Assembly: GCA_005938025.2 (NCBI GenBank)
Contig: VCCI02000002.1
Span: 434,001 to 498,000, forward strand
Length of the DNA stretch: 64,000 bases
Source: Inquilinus sp. KBS0705
GTDB taxonomy: Bacteria > Bacteroidota > Bacteroidia > Sphingobacteriales > Sphingobacteriaceae
Direction: 5' to 3'
In this document: piece by piece, positions 17,381 to 25,769 of the stretch
Layout of the letters: each line of letters opens with the position of its first letter
Numbering within the stretch: position 1 is the stretch's first letter
Translations under genes and position numbers: made by a program
The notes under the pieces: model-generated
The model's database searches: none
What the model was told of the DNA's origin: nothing
What the model saw: the letters and a program-made list of their open reading frames with translations, nothing else

Positions 17381-18004
17381 TTAATTGAATTTTTCGTTCT
17401 TAAGATCGTTTAATATATTTTTTGTTTGCTCAAAGTTGGTATGATGGAAAGCACGTATGCCCAGCCGCTCTGCCGCTTGTACAAACATTATCCGGTCGTC
17501 AAAATACACACACTGGCTTGGCGTTGCCTGGGCAATGCCCATTGCCAGCTGCCATATACCCGGGTCGGGTTTGCGCATTTTTACCTCGCACGATGATATA
17601 AAGGCATCAAAACACTCGTGCAGTTTAAATTTTTGCACGCGGTAATCGTTCAGTTCTTTACCCTCGTTGTTAATGGATATGATACGGAAACCGCAATCCT
17701 TTTTCCACTGCTTTAACCATTTGAGCATATCGGGTAGTTCAACAGATTGCGCATAGATGAACTCTTTAAAATCCTCTCGCACAAAATCGCGCGGGTGGTT
17801 AAAAATCACCCTATCAAGGTATTCATCCAAAGTGATGCTGCCAATTTCGTATACGTTGAAAATGAAATTGTGCAGCGCGTTCACTTCTTCGTAATCTAAC
17901 CCAAACTTTTTAGCCGCTTCGTGCCTTGATTCGTGCCCCCAGCCATTGCTCAGCAATATGCCCCCAACGTCAAAGAAGAGTATTTTAAGATCGGAGTTAT
18001 TCAT
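17381..18004 (-). CDS. HAD-superfamily hydrolase in the pentose-phosphate operon
   Basis: The 207-residue HAD protein has motif I ILFFDVGGILL (nucleophile Asp), a helical cap, the lysine motif RKPDPGIW and the acidic motif YFDDRIMFV. In motif I the second aspartate used by many phosphatases is replaced by glycine, as in some sugar-phosphatase/dehalogenase-like subfamilies. It lies between tal and gnd with gaps of 12 and one base, so it is part of the operon. A role as a phosphatase for a sugar-phosphate side product of the pathway is a reasonable inference but not shown. The substrate is unknown. Confidence 0.82.
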   Translation of the reverse strand: MNNSDLKILFFDVGGILLSNGWGHESRHEAAKKFGLDYEEVNALHNFIFNVYEIGSITLDEYLDRVIFNHPRDFVREDFKEFIYAQSVELPDMLKWLKQWKKDCGFRIISINNEGKELNDYRVQKFKLHECFDAFISSCEVKMRKPDPGIWQLAMGIAQATPSQCVYFDDRIMFVQAAERLGIRAFHHTNFEQTKNILNDLKNEKFN

Positions 18005-18016
18005 TACTTAACGCGA

Positions 18017-19111
18017 TTAAACCTTGCTTTTTTGATCTTCTATAGCCTTAAGTAATTTTTCGAAAGGTTTGTTGAATTTATCGATGCCTTCATCTTCCAA
18101 CTTCTGAGTGATCTCGTCAAGGTTAATACCTGCGGCTTTGATCCTGGCTAAAGTTTCGGTTGCCTGGTCTAAGCCCAGCATTAAAGTATCGGCTGCAATA
18201 CCATGGTCGCGGAAAGCTTCGATGGTTTCTAACGGAACAGTATCAACAGTATCGGGGCCAATAAGCGCCTCTACATACTTAGTATCTTTAAACGCAGGGT
18301 TTTTACTACCGGTACTGGCCCAAAGCAAACGCTGTGGTTTGGCGCCTTTAGCTTCCAGTTTTTTCCAGCGCTCAGTACTGAACACTCTTTTATAAATTTC
18401 GTATGCTTTTTTCGCTGATGCAACGGCTACTTCGCCTACAAGGTCTTTTAAGCCTTTTTCTTCTAATAATGGGTCAACCACAACATCTATACGGCTTAAA
18501 AAGAAACTGGCTACCGATGATATGTGCTCGATATTATGGCCTGCGGCCAGGTGGTCTTCTAAACCCGAAATATAGGCTTCGGTAACTTCTTCGTAGCGCT
18601 CTAAACCAAAAAGCAGGGTAACGTTTACATTAATGCCCTTAGCAATGGTTTCGCGTATGGCTTTTAAACCCGGTTTGGTACCCGGTATCTTTATCATTAC
18701 GTTTTTGCGGTCTACCTGCTTCCAAAGCAGTTCGGCTTGTTTGGCAGTACCTTCGGCATCCAGTGCTAAAAATGGCGACACCTCTAAACTTACGTAACCA
18801 TCGGCACCTACAACACCTTCGTTGTATAAAGGGTTAAAAAGGTCGGCAGCTGCCTGTATATCTTTTATAGCCAGTTTAAAAAATAACTCTTCGGTTGTTC
18901 CGCTGTCTTTACCATATTCTGCAATGTCAGCGTCATAGTCTGACGAGCTTGAGATTGCTTTCTCAAAAATAGCAGGGTTGGATGTTACCCCACGGATGCC
19001 ATCCTCGTCAATTAATTTTTGCAGGTTACCGCTGCTGATTATCTCGCGGTCAATAAAATCAAGCCAGATGCTTTGGCCGAAATCATGTATTTTTTTTACT
19101 TTATTTTCCAT
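18017..19111 (-). CDS. tal: Transaldolase
   Basis: The 364-residue enzyme transfers a dihydroxyacetone unit between sugar phosphates in the non-oxidative branch. The N-terminal motif GVTSNPAIFEKAI is typical. The Schiff-base lysine is in VMIKIPGTKPGLKAI, and NVTLLFGLERYEEV follows. Its length and motifs match the longer TalB-like form also found fused to glucose-6-phosphate isomerase in other bacteria; here it is a stand-alone protein. The gene is inside the operon, 12 bases before the HAD gene and 91 bases after rpiA. Confidence 0.94.
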   Translation of the reverse strand: MENKVKKIHDFGQSIWLDFIDREIISSGNLQKLIDEDGIRGVTSNPAIFEKAISSSSDYDADIAEYGKDSGTTEELFFKLAIKDIQAAADLFNPLYNEGVVGADGYVSLEVSPFLALDAEGTAKQAELLWKQVDRKNVMIKIPGTKPGLKAIRETIAKGINVNVTLLFGLERYEEVTEAYISGLEDHLAAGHNIEHISSVASFFLSRIDVVVDPLLEEKGLKDLVGEVAVASAKKAYEIYKRVFSTERWKKLEAKGAKPQRLLWASTGSKNPAFKDTKYVEALIGPDTVDTVPLETIEAFRDHGIAADTLMLGLDQATETLARIKAAGINLDEITQKLEDEGIDKFNKPFEKLLKAIEDQKSKV

Positions 19112-19202
19112 AATTCGATGTTCTCTTTATATAAAGGTCTAAATTAATATATTTAATATTGTAACGGCAATCTCCTAATTGTGCTATAGCCGTGTAAACT
19201 CC

Positions 19203-19898
19203 TTACCTGTTTGATGCTACCATTATTTGCAGATCGTACCCTATAAATAATCCGCTTTCTATTACGCCTGTTATAGCTTTAATATCCCGTTCTAAAGTAT
19301 CGGGTACACTATTAAAGTGGCAGTCCAATATCAGGTTGTTGTTCTCTGATATAATTGGGCCATCCTTACCTACAGCCGGGCGTAGCTTAATGCTGTTAGC
19401 GCCTAATTTTTCCAACTCTTCCTCAACATGCAGCAATGCCTGCGGAAACACCTCGATGGGGATAGGAAAGTTAGTGCCTATTTTGTCAACTATCTTGCTA
19501 TCATCAACAATTATATAATTTACAGGGCTGCTGCTTATCAATAGTTTCTCTTTAAACATTGCCCCACCGCGGCCCTTTATCAGGCTGTTATTAGGGTCAA
19601 CCTCGTCGGCACCGTCAAATAACCAATCGGGCTTGTGCTCAAATAAGGTAGTTAAGGGTATGCCTAGTTTGCTGCAAAACATCGATATTTCTAACGATGT
19701 AGGGATCGCCAGCAAATTTAGCTTTTCAGCCTTTATGCGTTCGGCAATGGCCAGCAATGCCAAATAAACCGTAGAACCCGAACCCACACCAAGCACATCG
19801 CCATCCTTTACCTTCGCGGCAATTTCAGCGGCTACCTTTTGCTTGCCGCTTTGGTTAATGATCTCGGAAGACCATTGCAGGTTGTTTATTAAACTCAT
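19203..19898 (-). CDS. rpiA: Ribose-5-phosphate isomerase A
   Basis: The 231-residue enzyme interconverts ribose-5-phosphate and ribulose-5-phosphate. It has LGVGSGSTVYLAL (phosphate loop), DWLFDGADEVDPN with the catalytic acid region, and LIKGRGGAMFKEKLL. The spacing matches RpiA. The start is ATG MSLINNLQW. A strong intergenic palindrome separates it from tkt upstream. The epimerase gene rpe, the remaining step, is not in the window. Confidence 0.94.
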   Translation of the reverse strand: MSLINNLQWSSEIINQSGKQKVAAEIAAKVKDGDVLGVGSGSTVYLALLAIAERIKAEKLNLLAIPTSLEISMFCSKLGIPLTTLFEHKPDWLFDGADEVDPNNSLIKGRGGAMFKEKLLISSSPVNYIIVDDSKIVDKIGTNFPIPIEVFPQALLHVEEELEKLGANSIKLRPAVGKDGPIISENNNLILDCHFNSVPDTLERDIKAITGVIESGLFIGYDLQIMVASNR

Positions 19899-19903
19899 GG
19901 TTA

Positions 19904-19960
19904 AAGAATCAGGAAGCCGGGAACCAAGAGCCAGGATTATCCTGTTTCTTGGTTCTTAAC
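19904..19960. repeat. Imperfect 35-base palindrome between tkt and rpiA
   Basis: GAACCAAGAGCCAGGAT (19921-19937) pairs with ATCCTGTTTCTTGGTTC (19939-19955), with two mismatches and almost no loop. The flank TTAAAGAATCAGGAAG resembles the element between gnd and zwf. It may be a mobile-type intergenic palindrome, or it may act in the mRNA as a processing or partial-termination stem. Confidence 0.55.
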
Positions 19961-19972
19961 CTCTTGTATCTA

Positions 19973-21979
19973 TTATAACAATGCTTTCGCTTTTTTAACT
20001 ACGTTATCCACTGTAAAGCCAAAGTGCTTGTACAACTCATCTGCCGGGGCCGATTCGCCAAAGGTGGTCATGCCCAGCATATCGCCTTCGTCGGTAGTGT
20101 ATTTATGCCATCCCATTGGTGATGCCATTTCAACAGCTAAGCGTTTGCGGCTCGCCTTAGGCAACACCTGCTCTTTATAAGCAGCGTCCTGCGCCTCAAA
20201 CAACTCCCACGATGGCATACTTACCACGCGAGTTGATATCCCTTCGGCTTCCAGCTTGGCTTGTGCCTCCATTATAAGGGCAACTTCGCTACCTGTAGCC
20301 AATAATATCAAGTCGATTTCTTTGCTGGCTTCTGATAATATGTACGCACCTTTCTCTAAACCATCAGCTTTACCATACTTGTCCTGGTCTAATATTGGCA
20401 AGCCCTGGCGGGTAAACACCAATACTGTTGGGCCACCTTTTTTAGCGATGGCTACCTTCCAGGCGTATGCGGTTTCGTTGGCATCGGCTGGGCGTATAAC
20501 CGTAACATTTGGTATTGCGCGTAACGATGCTAAATGCTCAATAGGTTGGTGGGTGGTTCCATCTTCCCCTAAGCCTATACTATCGTGGGTGTAAACAAAT
20601 ATCGGGCTTATCTTCATAATAGCCGCCAAACGGATTGGCGGGCGCATATAATCGGCAAACTGCAAAAAGGTTGCACCAAACGGCAACACCCCTTTTGTTA
20701 GGGCCATGCCATTTAAAGCCGAACCCATGGCATGCTCGCGTATGCCAAAGTGGAAATTACGGCCACCCCTGTTCTCGGAGGTAAATGAATCAAATTCTTT
20801 AAGGTTGGTTTCTGTAGATGGGGCCAGATCCGCAGCACCACCAATTAGGTTTGGCAAACTTGCCGCAACAGCGTTTAATACCTTGCCCGATGCCTGGCGG
20901 GTAGCCATTTTAGGGTCGGATGCTTTAAATACCGGTAATTTATCTGCCCAGCCTGTTGGCAGTTCGCCTTTAAAGGCGGCTTCGTACTCGGCAGCTAATT
21001 CAGGGAATTTCTCTTTGTATTTAGCAAAAAGCTCGTTCCATTTTTCTTCCGTTTTGATGCCGCGTGCACCTTTCTCATTGTAATATTTCAGTACCTCGGC
21101 AGGTACGTTAAATGATTTCTCAGGGTCGAAGCCAAAGAATTCCTTAACTAATTTGATCTCGTCAGCACCAAGCGGCGAACCGTGTGAACCTGCAGTACCC
21201 GATTTGTTAGGGCTACCATACGCGATAAGCGAACGAACGCGTATTAGCGATGGTTTTTGTGATTCAGATTTCGCGTTGATCAATGCCAGCTCTAAAGCAT
21301 GGGTATCGTTAACATCCGTTACTTCCTGCACATGCCAGCCATAGGCACGGAAACGCGCCGATACATCTTCATTAAAGGCGATATCGGTACTCCCCTCAAT
21401 AGATATGTGGTTATCATCGTATAAATAGATAAGGTTACCTAACTGCAGGTGCCCGGCTAAAGAGGCCGCCTCAGAGGTTACGCCTTCCATCATGTCGCCA
21501 TCGCTTACTATCGAGTAGATGCTATAGTTAAAAAGATCGAAACCAGGTTTGTTATAACGGGCAGCTAAATGTTTTTGTGCTATGGCAAAACCAACACCGT
21601 TGGCAAAACCCTGGCCCAACGGGCCGGTGGTTACATCAACACCCGGTGCCAAGCCATACTCGGGGTGGCCGGCGGTTTTGCTGTTTAACTGGCGAAACGC
21701 CTTGATATCATCTAAAGAAAGATCGTACCCGGTTAAATACAAAAAGTTGTATTGCAAAATACATGCATGGCCCGCAGAAAGGATAAACCTGTCGCGGTTT
21801 GCAAAATCGGGGTTCTTAGGGTTATAATTTAAAAACTTTGTCCAAAGTACATGGCCCATTGGCGCCAAAGCCATTGCGGTGCCGGGGTGGCCCGAATTTG
21901 CCTTTTGTACTGCATCTGCCGAAAGTATCCTTACGGTATCTATCGCTAATTGTTCAAGTTCATCGTTTTTCTTATCCAT
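19973..21979 (-). CDS. tkt: Transketolase
   Basis: The 668-residue thiamine-diphosphate enzyme transfers two-carbon units in the non-oxidative branch. N-terminal ThDP domain: KANSGHPGTAMALAPMGHVL, TTGPLGQGFANGVG and the metal motif SDGDMMEGV. Pyrimidine domain: GIREHAMGSALNGMAL, YTHDSIGLGEDGTTHQP. The C-terminal domain completes a normal full-length enzyme. It is second in the operon, 21 bases after the glucokinase gene. Confidence 0.96.
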   Translation of the reverse strand: MDKKNDELEQLAIDTVRILSADAVQKANSGHPGTAMALAPMGHVLWTKFLNYNPKNPDFANRDRFILSAGHACILQYNFLYLTGYDLSLDDIKAFRQLNSKTAGHPEYGLAPGVDVTTGPLGQGFANGVGFAIAQKHLAARYNKPGFDLFNYSIYSIVSDGDMMEGVTSEAASLAGHLQLGNLIYLYDDNHISIEGSTDIAFNEDVSARFRAYGWHVQEVTDVNDTHALELALINAKSESQKPSLIRVRSLIAYGSPNKSGTAGSHGSPLGADEIKLVKEFFGFDPEKSFNVPAEVLKYYNEKGARGIKTEEKWNELFAKYKEKFPELAAEYEAAFKGELPTGWADKLPVFKASDPKMATRQASGKVLNAVAASLPNLIGGAADLAPSTETNLKEFDSFTSENRGGRNFHFGIREHAMGSALNGMALTKGVLPFGATFLQFADYMRPPIRLAAIMKISPIFVYTHDSIGLGEDGTTHQPIEHLASLRAIPNVTVIRPADANETAYAWKVAIAKKGGPTVLVFTRQGLPILDQDKYGKADGLEKGAYILSEASKEIDLILLATGSEVALIMEAQAKLEAEGISTRVVSMPSWELFEAQDAAYKEQVLPKASRKRLAVEMASPMGWHKYTTDEGDMLGMTTFGESAPADELYKHFGFTVDNVVKKAKALL

Positions 21980-22000
21980 GTTATTATAAAAAGAAGGTTA

Positions 22001-22756
22001 TTACTTAGTTGGGGTTGCTATAACTGTTTTTGTTACGGGTTTTACTGCTTGCTGCCATAACCTTGCCCCGCCTTTTATCCCGTCGGCATTGGTTACAATT
22101 TTCATGTTTTTATCAAGCTTAAAATTAAGCACATCAGAATTGCCGCCGCCTATATATAAAGTGTCGTAATTGAATACTGTTTTCAATATCTCAAAAACGC
22201 GCTGAATACGTTTATTCCATTTTTTAATGCCCTCTTTGTCCAGGGCCCTGTCGCCTATATAATCGTCATAATCTTTGTTTTTTGATAAGGGCAAGTGGGC
22301 AATCTCAAAATGTGGCAAAAGTATGCCATCCATTAGTAATGCGGTTCCAAAACCGGTACCCAGGGTTATCACCATCTCGAGCCCTTTTCCGCTTACCACA
22401 CCAAGGCCCTGCATATCGGCATCGTTTACTACCTGGGTATCTTTACCCAATTCCTTTTCGATATTTTTACGCAGGTCAATATCTTTCCAAAAATCGTTAC
22501 CAAGGTTGGGGGCTGTTTTAACTACACCATTTTTTACATAGCCCGGGAAACCCACCGATATTTTTTCGTAAGTGGGGAAATCTTTAACTAACGTTTTAAT
22601 AGCTTTTACCACATTGTCCGGATTGGCCGGGTTTGGCGTTACAATTTTTTTGTAATCTATTAACAGCTCGCCTTTGGCATTTAAAATTGTGGCTTTAATA
22701 TGCGAACCACCGATATCAACAGAAAGGACTTTTAATTGGGCAGGTGTAGTTTTCAT
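22001..22756 (-). CDS. ppgK: ROK-family kinase, polyphosphate glucokinase type
   Basis: The 251-residue sugar kinase has VLSVDIGGSHIKATIL (phosphate motif), VGFPGYVKNG, the catalytic aspartate in VVNDADMQGLG, and VITLGTGFGTALL. It lacks the zinc-binding cysteine cluster of many ROK repressor-kinases. Length and motif order fit PpgK, which phosphorylates glucose with polyphosphate or ATP; phosphoryl donor choice cannot be read from sequence. It is the first gene of the pentose-phosphate unit, so it would feed glucose-6-phosphate directly to zwf. About 270 bases upstream are A+T-rich and should contain the operon promoter. Confidence 0.85.
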   Translation of the reverse strand: MKTTPAQLKVLSVDIGGSHIKATILNAKGELLIDYKKIVTPNPANPDNVVKAIKTLVKDFPTYEKISVGFPGYVKNGVVKTAPNLGNDFWKDIDLRKNIEKELGKDTQVVNDADMQGLGVVSGKGLEMVITLGTGFGTALLMDGILLPHFEIAHLPLSKNKDYDDYIGDRALDKEGIKKWNKRIQRVFEILKTVFNYDTLYIGGGNSDVLNFKLDKNMKIVTNADGIKGGARLWQQAVKPVTKTVIATPTK

Positions 22757-23023
22757 GAACCGGCGATATATTATTGAGTGTATAATTCAGGTTTCAGCCT
22801 GTAAATATCACATTTTTAATAATAAATAGATATTAATTACCCATTTATTAAACACCAAATAAACACTATAACGGTAAGATTAATATAACCCTTGTGTTAT
22901 TTTATTTGTAATATTAGTAACTAACATACCTTGCGTTAAAAAGGTTTCTTTTGAGTTTATTTTGAAGATTATTATGACACTGGCATAACAACTAAAATAA
23001 AGGGTATTTGTGTTAGGATAAAA

Positions 23024-25405
23024 TTAAATACTTAAACTGTTAATGCCGCCTTTTAAATAGTAACGTTTGCCTTTCCATACTAACACCCCGTCGGTTTTTA
23101 TCGGCAGGTTAACCTTTATATCCCACTTACTTCCATTTTTAACATAGTTTACAGCAATGGTACCATTGGGGTGCGGTATTTGGCCCGATGCGCTTTGCAT
23201 ACTGCCCAGATGCGGCTCTATCTTAATTTTGGTAAAGCCGGGGGCATCGCTATCTATCCCCAAAAAGGTGCGATAAAACTCGATGTTCGGGCTGGCTCCC
23301 CAGGCGTGGCAATCGGACCGGTTATGCTCCAGGTCGGATATTTCGGCCCAGGTGGTCATGCCCATACCTATGTTTTTGCGCCATATATCCAGCCAGCTAA
23401 TGTAATCATTGCCCAGGCCGCCTTTGGTTAAGGCCTGGTGTACGTAATATTTAAAGTAGATAGTGGTAGCTGTAAGGCTGCTGTCTTTTTCAATTTTTTT
23501 GGCAAGCGCTGTTACTGCAGGACCGTTTACCATACCGCTTAATATTGCCAGCGAATTGGTATGCTGCGAATAGGTGTCTTTATCCTTTGTATCGGCATAT
23601 ACGCCTTTCTTGCTGTCCCAATAGCTTTGCTGTATGGCTGTTTTTAACTGTGCCGCTTTTGCCCTGTATAGCTGCGCATAAGCCGGCATGCCTAACTGTG
23701 TCTCCATTTCGGCAGCTTGCTGGTAGGTCCACATCAGTTGCATATCTAATATAGCCGAGTTACCGTCCTTATCTTTTGGTTGTTGCCCAAAATCCCAGCT
23801 TTTGGTATCTATCCAATCAACAAAGGTCCAATAAGGTAAATTTTTTAGCAGGCCGTTTGCTTGCTGGTATTTACCAAAAAAGGCCAATACCTGCCTAACT
23901 CCGTTTAACTTATCCTTTATAAAACCTACATCGGGGCGGTACATCCAATAATCGTGCAGCATAGCAATGTACCATAATGAGAAGGTGCTGATGATCTGCG
24001 GACTATAAGACGGGTGCCTGCTTAGCGTTATCCCTTCAGCCAGGCGCGAGTGGTCCATTTGGTTAAGGGCATTGCGTGCAAGGCGGTCATCGCCGCTGTT
24101 AAAGTACGATACAAGGGCCTGTATGCGGCCATCGCCTATGTACTGTAATTGCTCGTAGTAAGGGCAGTCCATATAGGTTTCTACCGCGCATGAGCGTGCT
24201 GTGCGCCAGCCTATATCCAGCATTTTTTGCAATTCAGGGTCGGCTGTTTGCAGCCGGGCATTTTGTTTAAACGGATAGCCGGTAAACGTGCCGTAAATAT
24301 CGTTAATTACCAAGGGCTCATCTTTGGTGCTAATGTTTACCAAAATGTACCTAAAGGTGCGGAATGCCATTGTGGTAAAGCTTTGATTAGCTGACCCATC
24401 CGCGGTAATGCTATCTTTACGGCCTATTATTTTCAGGCCTTCAATCTTATCGCGATTGGTTTTAAGCATGCTGTTATTCGGGGTATTTACCATCGGCGCT
24501 TCGGCATAGGTAAACGAAATACCCGCGTTATTGCCCCCGGTTAAACTTAAAGAGAGATAGGCGTTGGTCAAAAATGTTTGATCTAATATAATGGATGCCT
24601 TTGTATTGGCCGGGACAGTAACAGCTGTTTTCACAGCCGGAAAGCCGGTGGGGACACTAATACCAGTAGCTTTACGCATAACCGCTATGCGTTGTGGCGT
24701 TAACTCCATTTGCGGCAAAGCCGATGGCACCAGCATCCAGCCAAAGCCGTTGGTTATGCCCTTGGGGTTGCCATTATCTATCCGCGATGCTGCAAGCCAG
24801 GCGCTATCATTATAATTGTTTGCGGTCCAGTCCTTTATAGTCTCGTGCATGTCAACCATTTCGCCGGGGCCTGCTACGTAGTAGGTGCCGTAGCCTACAC
24901 CGGTTAGGGGTTTAAATGCTTTATCGCGTATACATTTCCAGGTTTTATTGGTATTAAGCACCTCTTCTGTTGCGGTATTGCCCTGTAGAATAAAGGCTGT
25001 ACGGTCAGATATCTGTGCCTCGGGGCGGGTGTCACCCTCGTTCCATACCAGGGCGGCTACTGTGTTTTTACCTGCTACAAGGTAAGGGGCTATATCTACT
25101 GTTTCAAACTTCCAGTAGTACATATCGCCGCGGGCGGGGCCTAATGATACAAGTTGCTGATTTACATACAGTTTATACCGGTTATCTGCCGATACATGGA
25201 TCACAAATTTAGCCGGTTTTGTTGGCAGATCGATGCTTTTACGGAAGTGGTATACACCATAGTCGCGCAGTGGTTGGTTAGGTACCGATACCCACGAGGC
25301 TTTCCAGGGATGGTTTAAAATATCGGGGTTTATGGCTTGTGAGAAGGCTGTGTTGGAAAACAACAAGCACAGCAGCATGGTGGCAGCATTTAAAAATGAT
25401 CTCAT
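23024..25405 (-). CDS. Secreted alpha-L-rhamnosidase, GH78
   Basis: The 793-residue product has a signal peptide (ends near AFSQ). An N-terminal beta-sandwich region (about 25-330) with carbohydrate-binding look is followed by the six-hairpin (alpha/alpha)6 domain. The GH78 core is recognised from CAVETYMDCPYYEQLQYIGD, FVDWIDTKSWDFGQQ, TTWAEISDLEHNRSDC and HAWGASPNIEFYR. A small C-terminal beta domain closes the protein. It should release rhamnose from pectin-type or glycoside substrates in the periplasm or outside. It stands in a carbohydrate region with esterase and GH3 genes but without SusC/SusD partners. Confidence 0.9.
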   Translation of the reverse strand: MRSFLNAATMLLCLLFSNTAFSQAINPDILNHPWKASWVSVPNQPLRDYGVYHFRKSIDLPTKPAKFVIHVSADNRYKLYVNQQLVSLGPARGDMYYWKFETVDIAPYLVAGKNTVAALVWNEGDTRPEAQISDRTAFILQGNTATEEVLNTNKTWKCIRDKAFKPLTGVGYGTYYVAGPGEMVDMHETIKDWTANNYNDSAWLAASRIDNGNPKGITNGFGWMLVPSALPQMELTPQRIAVMRKATGISVPTGFPAVKTAVTVPANTKASIILDQTFLTNAYLSLSLTGGNNAGISFTYAEAPMVNTPNNSMLKTNRDKIEGLKIIGRKDSITADGSANQSFTTMAFRTFRYILVNISTKDEPLVINDIYGTFTGYPFKQNARLQTADPELQKMLDIGWRTARSCAVETYMDCPYYEQLQYIGDGRIQALVSYFNSGDDRLARNALNQMDHSRLAEGITLSRHPSYSPQIISTFSLWYIAMLHDYWMYRPDVGFIKDKLNGVRQVLAFFGKYQQANGLLKNLPYWTFVDWIDTKSWDFGQQPKDKDGNSAILDMQLMWTYQQAAEMETQLGMPAYAQLYRAKAAQLKTAIQQSYWDSKKGVYADTKDKDTYSQHTNSLAILSGMVNGPAVTALAKKIEKDSSLTATTIYFKYYVHQALTKGGLGNDYISWLDIWRKNIGMGMTTWAEISDLEHNRSDCHAWGASPNIEFYRTFLGIDSDAPGFTKIKIEPHLGSMQSASGQIPHPNGTIAVNYVKNGSKWDIKVNLPIKTDGVLVWKGKRYYLKGGINSLSI

Positions 25406-25769
25406 AGCAAAACGTATTGTTTATTACAGGTTTATAAATGTAATAATAAGGAATTTATGAATGAGAAATGGAAACGGCGGCGTTTAATGCAGGACAAAAG
25501 GCACTACAATTATTTTCAATTTTGGAGCGTTGTCTTTTTGAATATAGTTTTGAGATAAAAAAGGCCTTTGCGGCACGTATGGGCCGTTTCCTTTCCACTT
25601 TTGGCTATAAATTTTTCGTTTATTTTGTTGGTCTTGCGGGAAATTTTCGTTTTTTTTCGCTACCCCTCACTCACTAATATAACATTTTATTTCATATAAA
25701 AAAGTTTTTGTTAAGTCCGCACCCGTCCGCGCGGACAGGCATGGGCTCAAACGACACTTTCGGACTCCT
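25406..25769. other. Spacer between GH78 and carboxylesterase genes
   Basis: No gene is supported. The right end contains a 12-base perfect palindrome GTCCGCGCGGAC near 25728 within a GC-rich patch unlike the A+T-rich rest. It could be a short repeat or operator. The left half must hold the GH78 promoter, but I could not identify a clear -7 box. Confidence 0.4.

Noticed and set aside
25728..25739. GTCCGCGCGGAC palindrome as a definite operator
   Set aside because: It is 12 bases of pure G/C alternation near the end of the esterase gene and not next to a start codon; it may be repeat debris, so it is only mentioned in the spacer entry.
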